From assembly GCA_023701285.1 (NCBI GenBank), contig JAMPXH010000028.1:1-39429 (forward strand): a stretch of DNA of 39,429 nucleotides, given 5' to 3'. The translations under genes and the position numbers were made by a program. Under the pieces are notes generated by a model that saw only the letters and a list, made by a program, of their open reading frames with translations, made no database searches and was not told the DNA's origin. The DNA is from Candidatus Didemnitutus sp. GTDB lineage: Bacteria; Verrucomicrobiota; Verrucomicrobiia; Opitutales; Opitutaceae. Below, piece after piece: positions 16,545-24,877 of the stretch. Each line of letters begins with the position of its first letter. Position 1 is the first letter of the stretch.

Positions 16545-16549
16545 ACTAT

Positions 16550-16577
16550 GCGGCGCGCGCGGGCCTCACCCGCCGCG
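16550..16577. terminator. GC-rich hairpin between convergent genes
   Basis: GGCGCGCGCGGG and CCCGCCGCGCC, separated by CCTCA, form an imperfect stem in the 35 bases between two convergent stops. There is no T-tract on either side, so this is a weak candidate bidirectional terminator. Confidence 0.4.
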
Positions 16578-16579
16578 CC

Positions 16580-17233
16580 TCACGCGAGGTTGAATCTCAC
16601 GATCTGGTCGCGCTCGCGGTGGTTGGTCCAGAAATCCACGCCGTCGAAGGCGAGCGCGCGGGCCGGGAAGCCGATGCGGGCCAGCCGCTCCGTCTTGCCC
16701 GTTGCAGGATCGAGCCGTTCGAGATGGTAGTTGTTCGACTCCTCGTCGTCGGTCGTCGCGAGATGGAACGCGCCGTGCGCGAAGCAGTGGCCGACGATTT
16801 GCGTGGGCGCCTTCAGCACGCGGCCAGGTTGGCCGTCGTCACCGATCGAGATGAGCTTCTGCGGATACCATTGGCTGAGCACGAGCGTGTGGCCGTCGTG
16901 CGAAAGGTGGGAGCCCATGCCGTCGGGGCACGCGACCCGGTAGCTCGCGTCGAAACCCTGACCCGGCACATAGCGGCGGATCGTGCGGGCATCGACGTCG
17001 GGTGCATCCTCTCCGCACACGACATAGAGAGCGCCGCCGACCTTGGTGACGCCCCAGACCGTCTGACCGTCGGTGGTCTCGGTCTCCCACGTGATGTGCC
17101 GCGTCGCACGATCCAAGGCGTAGAGCTTCTGCGTGGCGCGGGAGCTGACCCACAGCGTGGTCGCGTCGGCAAACAGCGCCTGCGGGCGCGGGAACGGGGA
17201 CGAAAAACGATCCAATTCGACGATGGCTTTCAT
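16580..17233 (-). CDS. Beta-propeller-like protein of unknown function
   Basis: 217 residues from ATG 17233 (MKAIVELDRF). No signal peptide is visible, so it is probably cytoplasmic. The sequence shows repeated four-stranded units of the kind seen in small propellers: PQALFADATTLWVSSRATQKLYALD, GVTKVGGALYVVCG, LSHDGHTLVLSQW, HGAFHLATTDDEESNNYHLERLD and ALAFDGVDFWTNHRERDQIVRF. These resemble SMP-30/NHL-type or quinoprotein-like propellers, but no catalytic or metal site can be assigned. It is transcribed in the same direction as the downstream half of the gene run at 17.3-25.6 kb, 94 bases after the DUF1428 gene. Confidence 0.6.
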   Translation of the reverse strand: MKAIVELDRFSSPFPRPQALFADATTLWVSSRATQKLYALDRATRHITWETETTDGQTVWGVTKVGGALYVVCGEDAPDVDARTIRRYVPGQGFDASYRVACPDGMGSHLSHDGHTLVLSQWYPQKLISIGDDGQPGRVLKAPTQIVGHCFAHGAFHLATTDDEESNNYHLERLDPATGKTERLARIGFPARALAFDGVDFWTNHRERDQIVRFNLA

Positions 17234-17327
17234 CGGCCAAGGGTTAACCGGCCGCACGCCAGACGGGAAGCGCCAACCGACTGTGGCGCCCGCCGGGCGA
17301 CGGCAGTGTGCACAAAGCGCGCGGGGA

Positions 17328-17690
17328 TCAGCGGCCCACCATCACGCTGAAGCCGCCGTAGAGCATGCGCTTCGTGTCGAACGGCGCATTGTGCTCGTCG
17401 CACATCTCCGCGATCCGCGGATCCTGCATGACTTTGGCGTTCACCTTGTCCCGATGCGCGCGTGAGCGGTAGACGATCCAGGAGAAGATGACCGTCTCAT
17501 TCGGTTTGAGCTTCATCGCCTTGGGATAGCCTTGCCCGAACGGCACCTTCAGGTCGTCGCCGAGGCACTCGAAATACTGCAAAGCACCGTGTTCCATCCA
17601 GATCTTGCCCGCGGCTTGGGCCATCTTGAGGTAGGCGGCGCGATTCTTCTTCGGCAGCGGGATCACGAATCCATCGACGTATTTGGGCAT
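17328..17690 (-). CDS. DUF1428 (YbaA-like) small protein
   Basis: 120 residues that match E. coli YbaA throughout: the MPKYVDGFVIPLPKKN start, HGALQYFECLGDDL, PNETVIFSWIVYRS, KVMQDPRI and DTKRMLYGGFSVMV. The family has a dimeric alpha/beta-barrel fold related to the Dabb/ABM group. Its biological role is unknown. It lies 151 bases downstream of the gamma-glutamyltransferase-family gene on the same strand, probably as a separate transcript. Confidence 0.9.
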   Translation of the reverse strand: MPKYVDGFVIPLPKKNRAAYLKMAQAAGKIWMEHGALQYFECLGDDLKVPFGQGYPKAMKLKPNETVIFSWIVYRSRAHRDKVNAKVMQDPRIAEMCDEHNAPFDTKRMLYGGFSVMVGR

Positions 17691-17841
17691 GGGAGGTCAG
17701 GGTTGAGTTGGCGCGGGCCAACCGGGCCCGCAGGGAACGACAGACCAGCGTGGAAGCTCGGCCCGATGCACCGGAGCCAAACGGGAAACGGACGCCCGCG
17801 CAAGCCCGCCGCCACACAGCCACGCGGTCACACGGTCGCGT

Positions 17842-19740
17842 TCACCACGCGATGCCGTAATCCTCGCCGTAATCCGAAGCGGCGCCCTGGAATGCGCCGC
17901 GTGCCTGATCGATGAAGATCGCCGTCGTCGGTGCATAGACCCGCGGGAGCACCTCGACCTTGTAGCCCATCGCGGTCAGCTCGGCGCGCACCCACTCGGG
18001 CACGTCCTGCCGCACCTGCAGCCGGCCCGGCTCGGAGCGGTGGTCGCCGAACGAGGATTGCATCTGGAAGCTCTGGATGTTCGCCGCCTCCGCCGCGACC
18101 TGCACGTTCATGCCGAACTCGACCACGTTGAGGAAAAATTGGAGCAGGTTCTGATCCTGCGAATCGCCGCCTTGCACCGAGAACGCGAGGAACGGCTTGC
18201 CGTCCTTCAACGCGAGCGACGGCGTCAGCGTTACGCGCGGCCGCTTGCCGGGCTCGAGCACGTTGAACGGGTTCATCGCCGGCTCGAAGACGAAGCTCTG
18301 CATGCGCTGCGAGAGCCCGATGCCCGTGCGCCCGGCGATGAACGCCGGGATCCAGCCGCCGCTCGGCGTCACCGAGACGACCCACCCGCTCGCGTCCGCC
18401 GCCTGGATCGACGTCGTGCCGGCGCGGAAAGCCTCGTCGGGCGGGAGCGTGTTCGGCATCGGCGCGGCGGCAACCTGGAAGCCCGCAGGGCGCTCCTGCG
18501 CGCTCGGCGGCGTGGGCGTCCAGCGCTCGAGAAATTCGCCGTAGGGATTCACACCGCCTTGGAACGGATACGGATCGCCCGGCTTCGCGCCGGCATCGTT
18601 CTTCGTCCAGAGAATCGAATCGTAGCGCTGCTTCGCATACGCCTTCGACAACAGGCCGCGCACCGGCTCCTCCGGCGGGAAATCCGGGTCGCCGTAGTAG
18701 AAATCGCGGTCGGCGAACGCGAGGTTCATCGCCTGGTAGACCGTGTGGATGTAGCGCGTGCTGTTGTAGCCCATCGCGCGGAGGTCGGCATGTTCGAGGA
18801 TGTTCAACGCCTGCAGCATCGCCGGCCCCTGAGTCCAGGTGGTGAGCTTGTAGACGTCGACGCCGCGGTAATTCGTCGCGACCGGCTCCTCCAGCTTCAC
18901 CCGCCAGGCGGCGAGGTCCTGCGCCGTGATCAGCCCGCCCTGTTCGCGCGTGGCGCGGGCGAGCTCCTCGGCGATGTCGCCGCGATAGAAGCGCTCGTAA
19001 GCCGCCAGGATCGCCTCGCGGCGGCCCTGGCCGGCGGCGAGCGCGATCTGCTCGGCCTCGACGAGCCGGCGCAGCGTCGCGGCGAGTTCGGGCTGGCGGA
19101 AGATGTCGCCCGCCTGCGGCGCGGCGCGCTTGGCCGGGTTCGCCGGATCGAGGTGCGGCAGGAACACGCGCGTCGAGTCGGGCCATTTTTCGATTTCCTT
19201 CCGCTGCCGCTCCATCGCGTCGGCAGCCTGCGCCTCGATCGGGTAGCCGTCGGCCATCTCGATCGCCGGCGCCAGCACCTCGGCGAGGGACAGCGTGCCG
19301 AACTCCGCGAGCATGACCATCAACCCGCCGGGCGTGCCGGGCGTCACGGCCGCGAGCGGCCCGTATTCAGGCGGAAAATTCAAGCCGCGCTCGCGGAAGA
19401 AGGCCACCGTGGCCCCGGAGGGCGCGACGCCGAGGGCGTTCAGGCCGATCACCTGCCGCGTGTGCGGATTGTAGATCAGGGCCTGCGTCTCGCCGCCCCA
19501 ACCGAGCGTGTCCCACATCGTGCAGGTCGCGGCGAGCATCGCACAGGCCGCGTCGATGGCGTTGCCTCCGCGATGAAACATCCGCGCGCCCGCGGTGGCC
19601 GCGAGCGGCTTGCCCGTGACAGCAACCCAGTGCTTGCCGTGCAGGAGCGGCTTGTTGGTGCGTTGCGCGGAGAGCGGCAGCGTCAGGCCGGCCAGGGCCA
19701 GCGTGCAGGCGAGAACAGACAAACGGCGGAGCGGGCGCAT
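17842..19740 (-). CDS. Secreted gamma-glutamyltransferase-family Ntn hydrolase
   Basis: 632 residues with a signal peptide (hydrophobic 8-24, cut near LSA-Q at 23-26). The Ntn-hydrolase layout is intact. GNAIDAACAML starts the large subunit, TPGTPGGL lies at 133-140, and autocleavage is expected before Thr442 in AGTTSIQAAD. The small subunit has VTPSGGW and PGKRPRVTLTPSLALKDGKPFLAF. The classical TTH after the cleavage site is TTS here, and the VSVTPSGGW form belongs to the acylase-like subgroup rather than true GGT. A periplasmic hydrolase of gamma-glutamyl or acyl amides is likely, with the exact substrate open. It is the last gene of the pyroglutamate-linked run, 102 bases after the nucleoside phosphorylase. 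Confidence 0.85.
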   Translation of the reverse strand: MRPLRRLSVLACTLALAGLTLPLSAQRTNKPLLHGKHWVAVTGKPLAATAGARMFHRGGNAIDAACAMLAATCTMWDTLGWGGETQALIYNPHTRQVIGLNALGVAPSGATVAFFRERGLNFPPEYGPLAAVTPGTPGGLMVMLAEFGTLSLAEVLAPAIEMADGYPIEAQAADAMERQRKEIEKWPDSTRVFLPHLDPANPAKRAAPQAGDIFRQPELAATLRRLVEAEQIALAAGQGRREAILAAYERFYRGDIAEELARATREQGGLITAQDLAAWRVKLEEPVATNYRGVDVYKLTTWTQGPAMLQALNILEHADLRAMGYNSTRYIHTVYQAMNLAFADRDFYYGDPDFPPEEPVRGLLSKAYAKQRYDSILWTKNDAGAKPGDPYPFQGGVNPYGEFLERWTPTPPSAQERPAGFQVAAAPMPNTLPPDEAFRAGTTSIQAADASGWVVSVTPSGGWIPAFIAGRTGIGLSQRMQSFVFEPAMNPFNVLEPGKRPRVTLTPSLALKDGKPFLAFSVQGGDSQDQNLLQFFLNVVEFGMNVQVAAEAANIQSFQMQSSFGDHRSEPGRLQVRQDVPEWVRAELTAMGYKVEVLPRVYAPTTAIFIDQARGAFQGAASDYGEDYGIAW

Positions 19741-19842
19741 GGGGAACGGGAGGGTGATGCGATGCAGCGGGGCGGCGCGAACCTGCGCGAGCCCTCCGCC
19801 GGCGTCAAATCCGCTGACGGCGCGGCGCCGGCGCGGGACCGG

Positions 19843-20676
19843 TTACAGCACCTTGACGGCGGCGATCACCAGCCGCTCGAAGGCAGCGGCGCCGCGCGCG
19901 GCGTTCTCGAGCGTGTGGGCGTGGGAAAGTTTCTCGTCCGAGAGGCCCGCGCCCATGTTCGTGATGCACGAGACGCCCACGACCTTGAGCCCGCAATGCC
20001 GCGCGATGAGGCAGTCGGGCACGCTGGACATGCCGACCGCGTCCGCGCCCCAGCCCTGCGCCATGCGGATCTCCGCCGGCGTCTCGAACGACGGCCCGCG
20101 GAACGCCACATAGACGCCCTCGTGCAGCGTGATGCCCTCGCGTTGCGCGACGGCCTTGACCTTCGCCCGCAGGTTCGCGTCCCACGCGTCGCTCACCGGC
20201 ACGAAGCGCGGCCCGAAGGCCTCGTCGTTGGGGCCGGTCAGCGGGTTGAGCCCGAGGAAATTGATGTGGTCCGTGATGAGCATCAGTTCGCTCACGCCGA
20301 TGGACGCGCGCAGGCTGCCCGCGGCGTTGGACAGGAACAGGGTCTCCACGCCCGCCGCGTGCACGGCGCGGATCATCGTCTTCAGCGGATAGGCGTCGGT
20401 CGTCTCGTAGAAATGCTTGCGTCCGTTCAGCACGATCACCGGCACGCCGTCGAGCCGGCCCACGATGAGCTGTCCCGCATGCCCGGCGACGGTGAGGATC
20501 GGAAATCCGGGCAGGTCGCGATAAGCCAGCACGACGGGCTCCTCGATGCGGGCGGCGAGACCGCCGAGCCCGGAGCCGAGGATGATCGCGATCTTGGGCG
20601 CCAGCGCCCCGCAGGCGGAGCGGATCTTCGCGGCGGAGAGGCGGACGTTTTCGAAGTGTTGTTGCGGGTCGAGCAT
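19843..20676 (-). CDS. Purine nucleoside phosphorylase (trimeric type)
   Basis: 277 residues. It cleaves purine nucleosides with phosphate to base plus ribose-1-phosphate. Motifs of the trimeric PNP class are all present: LGSGLGG at 33-39, GHAGQ at 65-69, GRKHFYE at 85-91, SNAAG, the substrate loop FETPAEIRM (197-205) with Glu202, VGMSSVPD with Met216, and Asn240 in CITNMGAG. Asn240 suggests 6-oxopurines (inosine, guanosine) as substrates. It sits 79 bases after pcp and 102 bases before the transferase gene. It is metabolically out of place among pyroglutamate genes but close to the purine synthesis genes in the window. Confidence 0.92.
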   Translation of the reverse strand: MLDPQQHFENVRLSAAKIRSACGALAPKIAIILGSGLGGLAARIEEPVVLAYRDLPGFPILTVAGHAGQLIVGRLDGVPVIVLNGRKHFYETTDAYPLKTMIRAVHAAGVETLFLSNAAGSLRASIGVSELMLITDHINFLGLNPLTGPNDEAFGPRFVPVSDAWDANLRAKVKAVAQREGITLHEGVYVAFRGPSFETPAEIRMAQGWGADAVGMSSVPDCLIARHCGLKVVGVSCITNMGAGLSDEKLSHAHTLENAARGAAAFERLVIAAVKVL

Positions 20677-20755
20677 GCGGTGCAGCTTGGCGCAGCGCGC
20701 GCGCCGGCGGAAGCACGCATTTGCGCGCCGCGAACGGCACGGCGCGAAACGCAGC

Positions 20756-21394
20756 TCAGCTCTCGCGTCCGCCCACGGCCTTGATGTCGCGCCGGTATTC
20801 GATGGCGGCGGCGATCGCGAGGCGCACCGCCTCGGTCATCGCCTCGAAGGGCAACGACGGCTGATCGCCGGTCTGCTCGGGCAGGTAGGGCACGTGGATG
20901 AATCCGCCGCGCACCTGCGGACGGTGGGACGCCAGCTCATGCATCAGGCCGTAGAAAACGTGGTTGCAGACGAAGGTGCCGGCGGTCTGCGAGAGTTCGG
21001 CCGGGATGTAGTGCTTGCGCAGCGACTGCACGATGGCCTTCACCGGCAGCGTGCTGAAGTAGGCCGCGGGTCCGTCCTTGACGATGGGCTTGTCGATGGG
21101 CTGCTGGCCGGCGTTGTCGGGGATGCGCGCGTCGTCGAGGTTGATCGCGACCCGTTCGGGCGTGATGGCGGCGCGGCCGCCGGCCTGGCCGAGGCAGATG
21201 ACGACCACGGGGTCGTGCAGCTTGATCTGGTGCTTCAGCTCCTTGATCGCGGCGCCGAAGACGCAGGGCAGGAGCGCTCCGACGACTTTGTGGCGCGCGA
21301 TGGTGGCCTCGTTGATCTCGCGCGCGATTTCCTCGGAAGGATTGAGAGCCTGGCCGTCGAAGGGTTCGAATCCCGTCAGCAGGACGTTCTTCAT
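20756..21394 (-). CDS. pcp: Pyroglutamyl-peptidase I
   Basis: 212 residues from ATG 21394 (MKNVLLTGFEPFDG). It removes N-terminal pyroglutamate from peptides in the cytoplasm. The cysteine-peptidase triad of family C15 is complete: Glu80 in PERVAINLDDARIPDN, Cys143 in GTFVCNHVFY and His167 in GFIHVPYLPEQ. The GxAGGRxxI segment at 69-77 is also conserved. Its start codon overlaps the stop of the DUF979 gene (ATGA), so translation is probably coupled. The product pyroglutamate is the substrate of PxpABC, encoded upstream in the same run. Confidence 0.95.
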   Translation of the reverse strand: MKNVLLTGFEPFDGQALNPSEEIAREINEATIARHKVVGALLPCVFGAAIKELKHQIKLHDPVVVICLGQAGGRAAITPERVAINLDDARIPDNAGQQPIDKPIVKDGPAAYFSTLPVKAIVQSLRKHYIPAELSQTAGTFVCNHVFYGLMHELASHRPQVRGGFIHVPYLPEQTGDQPSLPFEAMTEAVRLAIAAAIEYRRDIKAVGGRES

Positions 21395-22371
21395 GGGACG
21401 TTTGCCGGAAAGCGATACACGGCGAGGCACATCGCGACGACATTAAAAATCCAGATTGCGAGCGCGAAGGGCACCTGCGCGCGGATGACCGCCGTGTCGC
21501 GGCGCAACTCCAGCAGGCGCACGGGCACGAGGTTGAAATTCGCCGCCATCGGCGTGAGCAGCGTGCCGCAGTAACCGCAGAGCATGCCGATCGCCCCCAT
21601 CAGCGCCGGGTTGCCGCCGTGCGCCTGCACGATGAAGGGCAGCCCGATGCCCAGCGTCATCACCGGGAAGGCCGCGAAGGCATTGCCCATCATCACCGTG
21701 AACAGCGTCATGCCCGCGCAATAGGCGACCACCGCCACCACCGGGTGCTGCACCGGCAGCAACGCGGCGACGATGCGGGCGATCTCGTCGCCGACACCCG
21801 CCTGGGCGAAGATGCCGCCGAGCGCCGCCAGCATCTGCGGCAGGATCAGCGTCCAGCTGATGAGCTGCAGCAGACGTCCGCCCTCCTCCGCCGCCACGAC
21901 CGGCCGCGCCCGCGTCAGCGCAAAGGCGAGCGCGAGCGCCAGCAGGCCGCCGAGCGCCAGCGAGATTTGCGAAGCCTGCCCCAGCGCGGCAATGGGCACG
22001 CCGGCAAATTCGATCCGGCCCAGCATGAAGCCGCCCGCGATCGCCACCACGGGCACGAGCAGGACCGGCGCGAGCAACCGCTGCCCGAGTCGCTCCGCGC
22101 GCGCGTTCAGTTGCTCTTCGTCCCCGGTCGAAAAATCCGGCGGCGCAACCTGCCGCGTGGCCGCGAGCAGGGTCATCACAAGCACCGCGTAGCCGATGAT
22201 CTCCGCCGGCACCTGCCGGCCGGCCATGATGCTGACGCCGAGCAACAGCCAGAACAGCGCGGAGCCCCACCGTCGCGGATGCGTCGGATTGGCCGCGATG
22301 CGCGCGCCCACCACGACCAGATACGCGCCGGCGAGCACCAGGAACCCTTCCAAGGTCAGCCACGTCGTCAT
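21391..22371 (-). CDS. DUF979 membrane protein, probable permease subunit
   Basis: 326 residues, almost entirely hydrophobic with about nine or ten membrane segments. It matches the DUF979 family (WLTLEGFLVLAGAYLVVVGARIA start, LFWLLLGVSIMAG, VAYCAGMTLFTVMMGNAFAAFPVMT, GMLCGYCGTLLTPMAANFN). The last two segments resemble the re-entrant and discriminator-like motifs of secondary carriers. DUF979 is almost always next to DUF969, as here, where both junctions are ATGA overlaps (DUF969 to DUF979, and DUF979 to pcp). Function is not experimentally established as far as I know; the company of pcp and pxpABC makes a pyroglutamate or pyroglutamyl-peptide carrier the best inference. Confidence 0.85.
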   Translation of the reverse strand: MTTWLTLEGFLVLAGAYLVVVGARIAANPTHPRRWGSALFWLLLGVSIMAGRQVPAEIIGYAVLVMTLLAATRQVAPPDFSTGDEEQLNARAERLGQRLLAPVLLVPVVAIAGGFMLGRIEFAGVPIAALGQASQISLALGGLLALALAFALTRARPVVAAEEGGRLLQLISWTLILPQMLAALGGIFAQAGVGDEIARIVAALLPVQHPVVAVVAYCAGMTLFTVMMGNAFAAFPVMTLGIGLPFIVQAHGGNPALMGAIGMLCGYCGTLLTPMAANFNLVPVRLLELRRDTAVIRAQVPFALAIWIFNVVAMCLAVYRFPANVP

Positions 22372-23072
22372 CGCGGGCCTCCCTCTTCCTCGGACTCATC
22401 ACGCGCGGGCGGCTGCGGCGGGCGGCGCAGCCGAGCATCCAACACGCGGTAGCGCCACCACCCGACCGCGAGCACCCACGCCGCCGTCGGCGCGCTCCAG
22501 AGCTTCAAATCCTCCAACGACACCGGCACGCCGGCCGAATCGAACACGCCTTTGATCAACAGCAGCGCGCCGACGGCCACGAAGATGTCGTCCGAGAAGA
22601 AATTGCCGACATTCTCCGACGCCGCCGCGTGCGCGCGGATCCGCTGGCTCGCCGCGTCGTCCAGCAGCCCCTGCGTCTTCGCCGCGCTCTCCGCCATCGG
22701 CACCACCAGCGGCCGCACCATCGAGGCGTGGTTGCCGATGCTCATGCCCAGCGTGCTGGTGAGCCCGCGGATGAATTGATACAACCAGAGCACGCGCCCG
22801 GCCGTCGCCGCCTTCGCGCGCCGCATCAGGGCAGCCACATGCTGCTGCAAGCCGTGGCGCTCGAGCAGACCCACCACCGGCACGAGCACGATCACGGGCA
22901 GCACCAGCGCCCGGTTGTCCACGAAGAGCCGGCCGGACATCTCCATGATCTCGCGCCAGGAAAAACCCGCCAGCAGACCGGTGGCGATGCCCGCCAGCAC
23001 GACGACCAGCAGCGCGTTCCAACGCAGCGCGAAGCCCACCGCGATGAGGACGATGCCGAGCAACTTGATCAT
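22368..23072 (-). CDS. DUF969 membrane protein, probable permease subunit
   Basis: 234 residues from ATG 23072 (MIKLLGIVLIAVGFALRWN). This is one of the few genes here with a ribosome-binding site: GGGAGG lies 8 bases upstream of the ATG. It is a multi-spanning protein of the DUF969 family, with VPVVGLLERHGLQQ, FIRGLTSTLGMSIGNHASMVRPLVVPMAE and SENVGNFFSDDIFVAVGALLLI. It is the partner of DUF979; the two stops and starts overlap by ATGA, pointing to a stoichiometric two-part carrier. A charged C-terminal tail (RDESEEEGG) is cytoplasmic or linker. It follows pxpA by 70 bases. Confidence 0.85.
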   Translation of the reverse strand: MIKLLGIVLIAVGFALRWNALLVVVLAGIATGLLAGFSWREIMEMSGRLFVDNRALVLPVIVLVPVVGLLERHGLQQHVAALMRRAKAATAGRVLWLYQFIRGLTSTLGMSIGNHASMVRPLVVPMAESAAKTQGLLDDAASQRIRAHAAASENVGNFFSDDIFVAVGALLLIKGVFDSAGVPVSLEDLKLWSAPTAAWVLAVGWWRYRVLDARLRRPPQPPARDESEEEGGPR

Positions 23073-23090
23073 CGCATCGGCCTCCCTCGA
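23053..23090 (-). promoter_or_regulatory. Unusually clear ribosome-binding site of the DUF969 gene
   Basis: On the minus strand GAGGGAGG precedes ATG 23072 by 8 bases. Nearly all other genes in the window lack any purine-rich site, so this one stands out and supports the chosen start after the 70-base gap from pxpA. Confidence 0.6.
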
Positions 23091-23142
23091 CGGCGGCCAC
23101 AAGTCGAACCCGCGCGGATTGCCGCCGTGAAAAGGAGCGCGC

Positions 23143-23892
23143 TCATGCGTCCGTGAAACACCGCAGCTCGACGCCCGCCTGTTCGAATTCCCGGCGGATG
23201 CGCCGGGCGAACTCGACCGCATGCACCCCGTCACCGTGCAGGCAAAGCGTGTCGGCGCGCACGGGCACATCGCTCCCATCGACCGCGCGCACGCGACCCT
23301 CGACGACCATCCGACGCGCCTGAATCGCCGCCGCGCCATCGTCTGTAATGAGCGCGTGCAGTTGGGTGCGCGACGTGAGCGAGCCGTCGGCCTGATATGT
23401 GCGATCGGCGAACACCTCGTGCGCCACGCGCAGCCCGCACGCTTCCGCTTCCCGCGCGCCCACGCTGCCGGCGAGTGCGAACAGCGCCAGCTCCCGGCCG
23501 CAGGCCAACACTGCCTCGGCCACCGCGCGCGCCACCGCCGCATCGCGCGCCGCCAGGTTGTAGAGCGCGCCGTGCGGCTTCACGTGCCCCACCCGCCCGC
23601 CGCAGCGGGCGGCAATTTCCTGCAAAGCGCGCGTCTGCGCCTCCACCAAGTCGCGCACGGCCGCGGGTTCGACCGCGAGCTCGCGCCGACCGAAATGCGC
23701 GCGATCCGCAAAACCCGGATGCGCCCCGATCGCCACGCCGTGCCGCAGCGCCAGTTGGACCGTCTCGCGCATCGTCTCCGCATCGCCCGCGTGCGCGCCG
23801 CAGGCGATGTTGGCCGACGTGATCAACGGCATCAGCGCGGCGTCCTGTCCGGCGCCCTCGCCCAGATCGCAATTCAAGTCGACGCGCGGCAT
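23143..23892 (-). CDS. pxpA: 5-oxoprolinase subunit A (LamB/YcsF family)
   Basis: 249 residues, full length for the family. PxpA with PxpB and PxpC hydrolyses 5-oxoproline (pyroglutamate) to glutamate using ATP. The TIM-barrel-like signatures are DLNCDLGEG at the start, SANIACGAHAGDAETM, GAHPGFADR, GHVKPHGALYN and TLCLHGDG near the end. The start is 7 bases after the pxpC stop, so the three pxp genes form one transcription unit. Most bacteria have the order A-B-C or B-C-A; here it is B, C, A. Confidence 0.94.
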   Translation of the reverse strand: MPRVDLNCDLGEGAGQDAALMPLITSANIACGAHAGDAETMRETVQLALRHGVAIGAHPGFADRAHFGRRELAVEPAAVRDLVEAQTRALQEIAARCGGRVGHVKPHGALYNLAARDAAVARAVAEAVLACGRELALFALAGSVGAREAEACGLRVAHEVFADRTYQADGSLTSRTQLHALITDDGAAAIQARRMVVEGRVRAVDGSDVPVRADTLCLHGDGVHAVEFARRIRREFEQAGVELRCFTDA

Positions 23893-23899
23893 GCGGACA

Positions 23900-24877
23900 T
23901 CAGCCGCCCAACCGGGCCAGCCCGAGGTGCGCCCGCCGCAGATTGCGCTCCCGCGCCAGAGTGAGCGCGTGCGCCGTTTCCACGCTCACCCATTCGAATT
24001 GCACGGTCGCGCCCGGCGCCAGTTGCGCGAGGCGGCCGAAATCGACCGAGGCGACGCAAGCGATCCGCGGGTAGCCACCGACGGTCTGCCGGCTCGCGAG
24101 CAACACGATGGGTTGTCCGCCGGCCGGCACCTGAACCGCGCCTTCGGGCACGGCCTCGGAAATCATCTCGCGCTTGTCGCTGTGAGCCAGCGTCGGCCCT
24201 TCGAGGCGGGCGCCCATGCGGTCCGCATCCTTCGAGACGCGCCAGCCGGTGGCGGCGAACAGTTCCTGCGCCTCTCCGGTGAACCAGTCCCACTCCGGGC
24301 CGCGCACCGCGCGCACCTTGCCGGGCGAAGGCGCCGGCACGAACGTCTCGGGTCGCAGCGACCACGGCGACACGCGCGCCGTCGCCTGCATCCGGGCGAG
24401 GGCCCAAGCCGAGGCGGTGCCCAGCGGGATCTGGTCGCCGGCCTGCAGGCGGCGACCGTGGAATCCGCCGATGCCCGCGCGCCGGTAAGTGCTGCGGCTG
24501 CCGAGCGCCAGGGGCACGTCGATGCCGCCGGCGACCGCCAGCCAGCCGCGCAAGCCGGCGCGCGCGGGACCGAACCAGAGCGGCTCGCCTGTGCGGATCC
24601 GCACCGCCTTGTCGCGCGGCAGGTATTCGCCGCCCACGCGCGCATCGAAATCCCCACCGCACCACGCCACGAGCGTGTCGTGCGCGAAGACGAGTTCGGG
24701 GCCGAGCTGGGCGAACTCGAGCACGGCGGCGCCTTCGTCATTGCCGACGATCGTGTTGGCCACGCGCGCCGCGAAGCGATCCGCGGCCCCGCCGCAGACG
24801 ACGCCGTGGCGCTGCCAGCCGGGGCGGCCGAGATCCATGACAGAGGTGAGCAGACCGGGTTTGACGACGGTGATCAT
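23900..24877 (-). CDS. pxpC: 5-oxoprolinase subunit C (biotin-dependent carboxyltransferase-like)
   Basis: 325 residues from ATG 24877 (MITVVKPGLLTSVMDLGRPG). The protein has the AHS2/KipA domain: the VxKPGLLTSVMDLGRPGW opening, ANTIVGNDEGAAVLEF, a conserved GLRGWLAVAGGIDVPLALGSRST, RVSKDADRMGARLEG, VQVPAGGQPIVLLASRQTVGGYP at the substrate end. Its start overlaps the pxpB stop as ATGA, so the two are translationally coupled and their products form the BC complex. Confidence 0.94.
   Translation of the reverse strand: MITVVKPGLLTSVMDLGRPGWQRHGVVCGGAADRFAARVANTIVGNDEGAAVLEFAQLGPELVFAHDTLVAWCGGDFDARVGGEYLPRDKAVRIRTGEPLWFGPARAGLRGWLAVAGGIDVPLALGSRSTYRRAGIGGFHGRRLQAGDQIPLGTASAWALARMQATARVSPWSLRPETFVPAPSPGKVRAVRGPEWDWFTGEAQELFAATGWRVSKDADRMGARLEGPTLAHSDKREMISEAVPEGAVQVPAGGQPIVLLASRQTVGGYPRIACVASVDFGRLAQLAPGATVQFEWVSVETAHALTLARERNLRRAHLGLARLGG

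Noticed and set aside
18040-20784. A 914-codon plus-strand frame crossing two genes
   Set aside because: It runs antisense through the transferase-like gene, an intergenic gap and the nucleoside phosphorylase gene; both minus-strand genes have intact catalytic motifs.
21362-21374. GGGTTCGAATCCC, a perfect tRNA T-arm look-alike
   Set aside because: It is the codons for the conserved TGFEPFDG segment of pcp read on the other strand; no acceptor stem, D-arm or anticodon arm surrounds it.
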